64,000 bases of DNA, from positions 6,723,125-6,787,124 of the forward strand of contig CM047429.1 in assembly GCA_026168455.1 (NCBI GenBank), written 5' to 3'. Positions 56,751-64,000 of this stretch are shown here, piece after piece. Origin of the DNA: Theocolax elegans (Eukaryota; Arthropoda; Insecta; Hymenoptera; Cerocephalidae). Each line of letters opens with the position of its first letter. Within the stretch, counting starts at the first letter, position 1. Below the pieces are notes generated by a model. It saw only the letters and a program-made list of their open reading frames with translations. It was not told the DNA's origin and searched no databases. Made by a program: the position numbers and the translations under genes.

Positions 56751-56762
56751 GTCTATTCTCAA

Positions 56763-57053
56763 TGCTACATTCACAAACAGTTACAAAGATAATAAAAACA
56801 TATTTGTGGACGTTTCCAAGAGCCCAGTTAGAATTTATTTTAATGGTATTAATTGTAATGGAATGAACATATTTTTAAAAATATGGGCAATATCATACAA
56901 GTTAAAATTTTAATGTACATATCGGTACCATATTAGAAGAACAATATATATTTAGTAATATATTGCAGCAATTTCATATTAATTGTAACTAGGCTTTTTG
57001 AAACGTCTGCAAATATGTTTTCATTATCTTTGTAACTGTTTGTGAATGTAGCA
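56763..57053. mobile_element. MITE-like element, about 290 bp
   Basis: Terminal inverted repeats of about 64 bp (56763-56826 and 56990-57053), outer ends TGCTACATTC. The inner part is AT-rich and non-coding. Arms differ at a few positions. Internal ATATTAGAAGAACAATATAT is itself palindromic. Confidence 0.8.
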
Positions 57054-57119
57054 GATAGAACATAGTAAATCAATTTTATTAATAACATATATATAAATCA
57101 ACTTTTATTGTTTTATTAC

Positions 57120-57645
57120 TCTGCGTGTAACTCTGATTCATCGCAGATTCAGTAAACATTTAATACCGATTTTGTACTGATTGAATCCTGATGATGTACC
57201 GATTCTGTACCAGTTCAATTCTGCGTTTTGGGAAAAGTTACTGCAGATTCAGTACTGATTTTACTCTGATTCGGTGATGGTTTTATATTGATGCAGTGAT
57301 GATTTCCTATTGATTACAATATGAAATCAGTACTGAATCAGCGTGAATTTTTTTAACAGGATATAAAATTCGTACAGATTTAGTACAAATTATGTGCTAA
57401 TTTTGTACGAATTTCGTACGAATTTTGTTCTAATTTTGTACTAATTTTGTACTAATTTTGTACAAATTCTGTATATTATTTGCATGAATTTTGTACTTAT
57501 TTAGAACTGTAAATTCGGACTTTGAGGGTACGAATCTTGTACAAATTTCGGACGAATTTCGTATCAATTTTGGACTGATTTAGCGCTAAATTTAGTGCTG
57601 ATTTTGTACTAAATTCGTACTAATTTTTTTAATAGGGACAATAAA
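57120..57645 (-). repeat. GTACAAAAT-rich interspersed repeat, copy 2
   Basis: Reverse complement of 40077-40620 over its full length, including the ACAGGATATAAAATTCGTAC junction. The two copies differ by scattered substitutions. Confidence 0.85.
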
Positions 57646-58208
57646 TAAAAATAAAAATAATAGGATTATATCGTGAGTCGAGTATTGAGTAATAAACAGT
57701 GCATCAAAATATATTTTTGTTACTTATTATATTAGTTACGTAACTATGAAAAAAACAAGGTGTTCATGATATGATATTTTTTACTACATATATATCTATC
57801 CGAACAATTCGTATAATTTTCGGATTAGACAGAGGTTTTATTTGATTTTTTACGAATGATTTTTTAAATTGCCATGTAACGGAGTTAATCTTTGCCGGAC
57901 CTTGCTCAGATTCCAGGATTCAGGTTTTAAGGAATTTGAAATAAAGTACCACTATTTATAATAAAGGCTAATTATATTAAGACTATGTACAAATATACAA
58001 AAGAACTAAAGATATAATGCAAATGTTGTCAGCCCCCATGGTCTTGGTCGGGTTAAGTAATTAATTAGTCTGTAATCAAATCAAGACAAAATACTTAATT
58101 ATTACGCGATCTACGAACTTTACAATGCTATCTTATAACTAGTTTCCTAAACGGACGCAACTAACGGTTATCGTGTATGCTCGCACGAAAATACGGTTCG
58201 GGCTAATA

Positions 58209-58412
58209 CACGTATGTTCACGGGGATACGGTCAGGATAATCCACGTATGCTCACGAGGGTGCGGTCGGGATAATCTACGTGTGCTCACGAAGATACGGT
58301 CGGGATAATCCACGTGAGCTCACGAGGATACGGTCGGGATAATCTACGTGTGCTCACGAAGATACGGTCGGGATAACTCACGTGTGCTCACGAGGGTACG
58401 GTCGGGAAGCGG
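58209..58412. repeat. 34-bp GC-rich tandem array
   Basis: Six units with starts at 58209, 58243, 58277, 58311, 58345 and 58379; consensus CACGTGTGCTCACGARGRTA then CGGTCGGGATAATC. Each has a CACGTG or near E-box and a GCTCACGA block. The array opens a GC-rich stretch (58141-58760) that looks like an LTR interior, but no LTR ends could be fixed. 58760-59279 holds nothing supportable. Confidence 0.92.
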
Positions 58413-59279
58413 TTACGGTATGGTAGGTTTGGTTTACGGACGTGTGCTCACGTTCGCATCTACGGGCGCCTGCACCAGGGTTAGGATTCAGTCTGGCCGT
58501 GTGCTCACGACCAGCTTCCTCCGGCCCCCTGATCCAGACTGGTTACGGCGGTTCTCGGCGCGCCTTATATACCCGATCTGCGAGAGCGCGCATGGGCAGA
58601 TCGCGGTTGCCCCACTCCGAACGAGGTCAATGAACTGGCCCATAGGCGCAGTAGTGGGGGAGCGGTCAATGACTCTTGGCTATTTATATCGCGGTCGTTG
58701 AACTCGCGTTTTACGACGCGTGTTAGTCGCGAAGCTATCTTACTATACTACGAGTCTTAAACCTAATGATTAACTATACTTGTTAACTTAATAATTATTA
58801 TGCTAAATGATTAATTAGCGCGTGCAATTATTGCGCGTCGCAAATTGGAACATATATTGCTATTGCAAGTACTGAAGGAACTAATCGAAGTTTTTTATGT
58901 TTAATAAATAATAAGATTATACGATGTCCATGAAATTTATCTATTTGAATCAGGCTTTTGCGTGTAGTTATTAACACGTACGCGCTTGTTATTGTGTCGT
59001 TATGGATGACATACTAAATTATTTATTTTTATTGCATCTTTTTTCGATTAATGCGCAGTGGGGTCGACCAATTAAGCTTAATTACCCTACTTATGTAATA
59101 ATAATTAACAGCAAGTGACTCAGAAATAATTTTTTTTTCATACATTTTCCGCAGCATTATGTGAATAAAAGTGTGAGTGATAAGTGCTAAATATTAATTT
59201 TTCTTTGACTGGTATGTGAATGAGAATTCCCATTTATGTGAGAGCAATCTCGATTGAGACATCTGTTTGAGGCTGCAGG

Positions 59280-61126
59280 CTACCTCATTTGACCAGCTCT
59301 TCTTTGCTGCCAAACCGAAAATTTCCTATAATCAGAGTTTAATAATTGGTTTAAGTGTAAAATGTGGTTAAGGTAAAATTCTCTCTGCAATCGATCCTGT
59401 AAAAGAAAAATTTATTTATTTATAATGTTTTGCTAAGAAATTAATTAATTGATAATATAATTGATAAAAAATTATACCTCAAATGGTTTCAGTCTAACTT
59501 AATGGAAATTACGTAGTGCATTGTGCATTCTCGCAACCTTCTCTTCTAATTGAGGTGTTGTAGGTGGGAAGCTTCTCCAAAAATATTTTAGTAGTTCACA
59601 TGTACATACGTAAACTATAGCCAATTTCTTTTCTAATTCCTTTGGAATTAATTCTTTAACAAAAATATTGATTTGAATGATATTTATATATTTTATATAA
59701 AATATTTGTTCAATTGAAGAATGATGTACTACTTACGACCAAGGCTATCCTCTCGAAACCCTTTCATTAAAGATCCTCCCGGAGTTAATTCTCCAAGTGC
59801 AAAAACTGCTGCAGCAGGGCTTACCAAAGAAGTAGATGCTTGTCGAGGCAGATAAGATATACTGGGCCATTTATCAATTTCTCTCATTAATTGACTTGCA
59901 ATTGATTTAATTTGATATGTTGAAGAACCATGGTTATTTTCTGCTATTGGAACTGGCCCATGTAAATACCTATCTACTTATGTTAATACTAGTGCTGGCC
60001 CAGTATTTGTTACAATATCACATTTACTATCAAGATCTTTACATACTAACTTATCTTGAATTCGTCTCTATTTAAATGAATATTAAGATTATACAGAAAA
60101 AATATTGCATAATAAATATAAACTTGTATATTATATATTATACCTTCTTGGTGAATTACCTAACGTTTTACTGTTAGAAGCATTTTTATTTGGCATTGCC
60201 GATCCATTTGATTGTGGTAATAGTGATTCTGAAGTTGATGATGCAGAATTTGGTTTCATAACCATTATACTATGTTGATTGAATCTTTTAATCATACTTT
60301 GATGAACAATGTTGCCCGAAGATTTGTCAGACTTGCCAGTTCCACTATCGTACATCTCATCTAAAGTTACATCATCAAAACCAGTTATGTCGACCATGGG
60401 ATCATCAATTCCTGCTTGAATATCCTTTATTAATTCTTGATCGTTCATTTTGACACAGTCGGTAAATAGATCTTTGTTCCCTATGTTAATGCGATCTCGA
60501 TGCAAGTAGTGAGATTGAAAAAATTTGGTCTAAAAGTCTGATTCTGACATCTTATTAGGCACATATTCTTGATGTTTTTTTCTTACAGCTAAATATGTTT
60601 TAAATATACATTCAATAATATCCACTGTTAGATTATAATTTTAATCCATTGCAGCCATCAGTTTGTGGTTTAATATCTGCCTGTAATTTAAATTTTTGGT
60701 TATACAAATGATACAAATTGCTTGTGTGTATTGTACAGTTTGTGTATATTGTACAGCATGTTGAGTCCAAAATTCTTCTGATGTTATAACCTGTATTATT
60801 ACTAAATCACGATAAAGTTGCAGTAGTACTGGATGCTCTTGTAGTATTCTTTATAAAAATAATATAAATGAATAATAAAGAAACAAACAAATTTTTAATT
60901 CAAACATCTACTTGAGTTATAATATACCTTTTTTTTCTTCCAGCTATTTATTGACTTTTCTTTTAAATTTAGGCAAAAGTTGTTGCAGTAATTCTTTAAC
61001 CTCATCCCTATCTTGAATTTGTGCTTCCATTCCATTTCTATTAACAAAATAAAATGTCAATGATTGATTGTCGTGAAGAACAACTTGCAGTTGGATTTTA
61101 GACTTTCCTTCGGGTGAATTCTTAAT
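59280..61126 (-). pseudogene. GTF2H1: TFIIH p62 subunit pseudogene (unprocessed)
   Basis: Minus-strand exons match the p62 subunit of [19 protein letters not shown]...[15 protein letters not shown] (61126-60922), ILQEHPVLLQLYRDLVI...SEEFW (about 60852-60751), a long exon with ADIKPQTDGCNGL, FFQSHYLHRDRINIGNKDLF and IIVHQSMIKRFN-like sequence (60681-60131), DRYLHGPVPIAENN...LGELTPGGSLMKGF (about 60071-59740), LLKYFWRSFPPTTPQLEEKV (about 59664-59480), and the last exon ending WQQRRAGQMR (59396-59280). Introns are kept, so it is a DNA-level duplicate. In-frame stops are at 60944-60946, 60530-60532, 59978-59980 and 59499-59501, with a frameshift near 60638. The first about 55 residues of the PH-like domain are missing. 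Confidence 0.93.
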
Positions 61127-61446
61127 TACTTGAGATTGTTCATCAAGAAGTGTTCCTCTTTTAACAGATTGTATAAAGTTAGTGTGTGAAGTTATAATAT
61201 CGTCGAGTGATGATGCTTGTCTCAGCTGCTTAGCAAATACATCCCAGGAACATTCAATCACCTGAATTTACCCACCTCGAATAAAAAGTAATACTGCATT
61301 TGATGTACTAAATGTACCATAATACTAGTAATTAAATGAATGTGTTTCTGTATTGGTAAAATTTCAGGCATTTTCCTAAACATTTTTGCGGAAGTGATTC
61401 GTTGTTTCAATATTGATTGATACTTTTCACGACTGGGCTCCAGAAT
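61127..61446 (-). pseudogene. TUBGCP3: Gamma-tubulin complex component 3 fragment fused to p62
   Basis: A minus-strand exon starting after an acceptor (...TTTAG at 61447) encodes [47 protein letters not shown] and [17 protein letters not shown]. These match the GRIP2 domain of GCP3 (animal proteins have MPE...FIHQMQYYxxFEVLECSWDEL). The frame runs without break into p62 codons at about 61126. A 14-base insertion, GTGGGTAAATTCAG, sits between the FE and VIEC codons and shifts the frame. An upstream exon at about 61623-61690 (NLKVCQILGFGLQFSQ, donor GTACGG) may belong to it but is not recognised. Confidence 0.75.
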
Positions 61447-62168
61447 CTAAATTGTTAAATAAATAATTTTATTAATAAATAATTAAATTTTTAACTTCTC
61501 TAAAATATAATTTATTTAAATGATTAATAAACATTTCCTAAATTTTGTTTACTATTTTTATTTAAATCTTGATACTTACAAATGAAGTAAAAATAAAAAA
61601 TTTAAATAATTATTATACCGTACCTGTGAAAACTGTAGTCCAAAACCAAGAATTTGACAAACTTTTAAATTATCAACATTAAACATAACCAATAATTGTC
61701 ACCGGACAGGTTCTGCTACGCGCACGCTTCTCGGCCAATTAGATGATTGACGATCGTGTAAGATACAAGGTGACCGCTTAAGATAATGAAAAAGATCACG
61801 CGTGTCTCACTCACTCTTTCGTTTTCCCCTATAGCTTTGTATCAACTTTTTCGGGTAGACATATATATATAGGAGACAAAAAAGATATCTAAAAATACAT
61901 AGCCGAGTAAAAGCATTTGACATCTCAGATATTTACATGAAGTTTTATTTAAAGTATTACTAAATAATTTATCGAAAACTTAATAAACTGAAAAAATATT
62001 AAAAAAGAAATAATATATGATATAAAAAGTAACGTAAACAACATATTATATATTAATATTGAAAAATAAAAAAACCGCAGGTGCAGTTAGATGTCTAATA
62101 GGTGCTAGCGCGCATTATACTTGCGTTGGTTGCGCTACCGCACAACTTGATCATTATTTACCTAATTT

Positions 62169-63071
62169 GCAGTTTCTTTAGTTCCTTGTTGGTTTATCCA
62201 TAGTATTTTAGTTATCGGAATAATATCTAACTTATCCCCCGACATAACCAATTCTTTGTTATTCAACTTACAAACATAACTAACATTTTTATCACGAGGT
62301 TCGCATTTATCGCCCTCCCCGATTTCGACAATTCATCTTTTTGTTAACAAAATCTTCCTTATTTTCACTACATCCGCATTTATCGCCTTTCTTGATTTCG
62401 TAATTCTTTTTTATTTGACAATTCATCCTACTGTCAACAAAATTTTTATTTTCACGAGATCCACATTTATTGCCCTCCTCGATTCCATAATCCATTTTTA
62501 CTTGACAATTATTAACTGTCTTATCCAACAAATTTTCTTCATATTTTATTTCATTTTCAATATCACACTTCAGATCAACCATAATTTTCAGTAATTTCAT
62601 CAAATTTTTCTTTAATACATGGTTCAGTCACATCACATACCCGTGGCTGCGCTTTTTCATTGTTTATTTCTAATCGTTCTTCCTTCAATAATCCATAAAA
62701 ATTTTTCACTTGCTTTACTTGTATAATTCTTTAGATCCGACTCCTCGTGGATCTGATGTACTTGTATTTTGTCTTTTTTATAATCGTCATATAACTCTTG
62801 TTCTTTCACTCTGATTGTATAGGTCTTTGTCCTTCCCATTTTGATTTCTTTCATGTATTTGTTGTTGCTCGTAGATTTGATACGATTCGTTTGTGTCAAA
62901 TTTTATGAACGTTTCATAATTTTCATGCAATTGAAAATTACTTGACGTTTCTGAGTCACTATCGGTATAATTATAAAATCTTGAATTTTTCATGTTTGTA
63001 CAATCATTGTTTTCCCTTTGTATTGTCATATATCGTATTGATTTTCGATCATTATTTTCGATTTCCTCCAT
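62169..63071 (-). pseudogene. Low-complexity ORF remnants of a minus-strand Gypsy element
   Basis: Successive minus-strand frames at 62787-63071, 62657-62899 and 62169-62603 encode charged, Asn/Glu/Lys-rich peptides. The last contains an internal repeat (CQVKMDYGIEEGNKCGSREN and CQIKKNYEIKKGDKCGCSEN). They follow the protease piece at 63447 in the same orientation, so I read them as the spacer between protease and RT of the same element. No catalytic motif is visible. 61700-62168 is AT-rich with nothing supportable. Confidence 0.4.
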
Positions 63072-63141
63072 TATATAAATCGATTCATCCGTTCGCGTAT
63101 TATTTATATTTTCAAAGGGAAGGATTAATCCGTTAAATTAC

Positions 63142-63403
63142 TAAATAGTCGATTGTTGAAGGTCAATAATAAATAAATCCAATTTATTTATGTAAGTGCA
63201 CATCGATTCATCTGCTAGGTTTGCGGACCCCTTCAGGTGCTTAATATTGAATATAACTCGACGAAGCTCACTTGGGCTGTAACATTATATTCAATATTAA
63301 GCACCTGAAGAGATCTGCAAACCTAGCATACAAAACGTTGCGCACTTACATAAATAAATTGGATTTATTTAGTATTGACCCTCAACAATCGACTATTTAC
63401 TAA
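63142..63403. mobile_element. Foldback element inside the Gypsy remnant
   Basis: Arms of about 110 bp (63142-63258 and 63292-63403) are reverse complements with a few mismatches; outer ends are AGTAAATAGTCGATTGTTGA-like. The 16-bp ATTAATCCGTTAAATT occurs just left (63124-63139) and again at 63431-63446, 27 bp beyond the right arm, as a possible target duplication. It separates the protease from the downstream frames of the Gypsy element. Confidence 0.85.
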
Positions 63404-63446
63404 TTCAACAATGGAGGGTGAAAATTACAAATTAATCCGTTAAATT

Positions 63447-63770
63447 CTATATATTCTCCGAGTACTTGATTTTTGCATCGTTTCTACGAAAAAAATCGGT
63501 GCCTAAGCTTCCGGTTTGTTGTACAGGGAACGAATCATGTACTACATTGAGTTCCACAGGAGATCCTTCAAAATCAATTTTAAGTTTGCCACAAGTAGTT
63601 AATGAATGGTCAGTTATGCCTTCTAACAATATACCTCTGACTCTTTAATTAGACTTACCGATGCTCCTGTCTCTAATAAAAATTTTAACGGGCGTCTTAA
63701 CTGACCGGTATCGAGGATTACGACCGGAGCTGAACGTTGTTGGCTTAAATTTATTTTCGTGATGCGGAGA
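63447..63770 (-). pseudogene. Ty3/Gypsy aspartic protease, frameshifted
   Basis: The minus strand encodes QQRSAPVVILDTGQLRRPLK then FLLETGASVSLIKESEVYC, a retroviral-type protease active site in which the usual Asp of DTGA is Glu. A stop follows, and the rest (GILLEGITDHSLTTCGKLKI, DFEGSPVELNVVHDS, GSLGTDFFRRNDAKIKYS) continues in another frame from about 63635. The DFFRRNDAKI motif corresponds to the ILGxDFL motif of this family. The shift and active-site change indicate a dead copy. Confidence 0.82.
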
Positions 63771-63839
63771 GAACGTTTGAGTGTGTTTCTGCACTCGAAG
63801 TAGATGGAATTTGATTCATAGCCTCTCTTTCGACCCTCC

Positions 63840-64000
63840 TTCGAGAGAGAGAGTATTGGTGTTTCCCTGATTTTGATTTCCTTCTCTTATTTCCTTTTGT
63901 AATTTATAACAATCGTGCTTTATGTGACCGGATTTTCCGCAATGGAAACAAGAAACAGATGATCTCATATTATTATTCGATTCGTTATTAATATATCGTG
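63840..64000 (-). pseudogene. gag: Gypsy Gag C-terminus with CCHC zinc knuckle
   Basis: The minus strand at 63909-63950 encodes CFHCGKSGHIKHDC, a perfect CX2CX4HX4C nucleocapsid knuckle, followed by YKLQKEIREGNQNQG. The protease frame lies +1 relative to it, which may be natural gag-pol frameshifting or decay. Gag continues beyond the right window edge. Confidence 0.88.

Overview
This is a eukaryotic window with no bacterial architecture: AT-rich DNA packed with nested transposable elements, GT-AG introns, and TATA boxes followed by arthropod-style TCAGT initiators. The mix of BEL/Pao and Ty3/Gypsy LTR elements, an R1-clade LINE inside a microsatellite, a Penelope-like element, Helitron remnants and a Polinton-type endogenous virus points to an insect. 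An ant or other hymenopteran is my guess from family resemblance; no single base proves it. I see no intact host gene.

Layout. 1-3343: 5' part of a minus-strand Gypsy element (LTR 2543-3343, PBS, gag remnants). 3355-13955: a repeat block ending in a 59-bp satellite, split by a young BEL/Pao element (6089-12983, two 535-bp LTRs differing at 3 sites, 5-bp target duplication). 14.5-15.2 kb: minisatellites. 15.9-16.2 kb: a lone fragment of a virus-type packaging ATPase. 18.6-25.8 kb: LINE scraps, a Penelope-like element with RT and GIY-YIG, an LTR fragment, a 5'-truncated LINE with poly(A) and target duplication, a 5S-rRNA-derived repeat and a Helitron helicase scrap. 26-31 kb: a full-length R1-clade LINE on the minus strand inserted in a (GT)n tract. 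31.9-36 kb: fragments of Gypsy and a second, old BEL/Pao. 36.0-37.8 kb: a long inverted-repeat element enclosing a second 5S-derived copy. 41.7-44.6 kb: second copy of the 3.3-kb repeat block.

44.6-55.1 kb is the most interesting region: a decayed endogenous Polinton-like virus. It carries protein-primed DNA polymerase B, double-jelly-roll major capsid, candidate minor capsid, integrase chromodomain, a small OB-fold-like protein, a myristoylation-motif protein, a proline-rich protein, and two inverted paralogues of an uncharacterised protein family. Divergent core promoters lie between the polymerase and the right-hand paralogue. Polymerase, capsid and integrase are broken by frameshifts or stops, but the right-hand paralogue has an intact two-exon structure.

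59.3-61.7 kb holds an intron-bearing, multiply disabled pseudogene of the TFIIH p62 subunit (GTF2H1), fused in frame at its 5' side to a fragment of gamma-tubulin complex component 3. The window ends in a minus-strand Gypsy element (protease and zinc knuckle) with a foldback insertion. Remaining stretches are AT-rich repeats or unassigned DNA.
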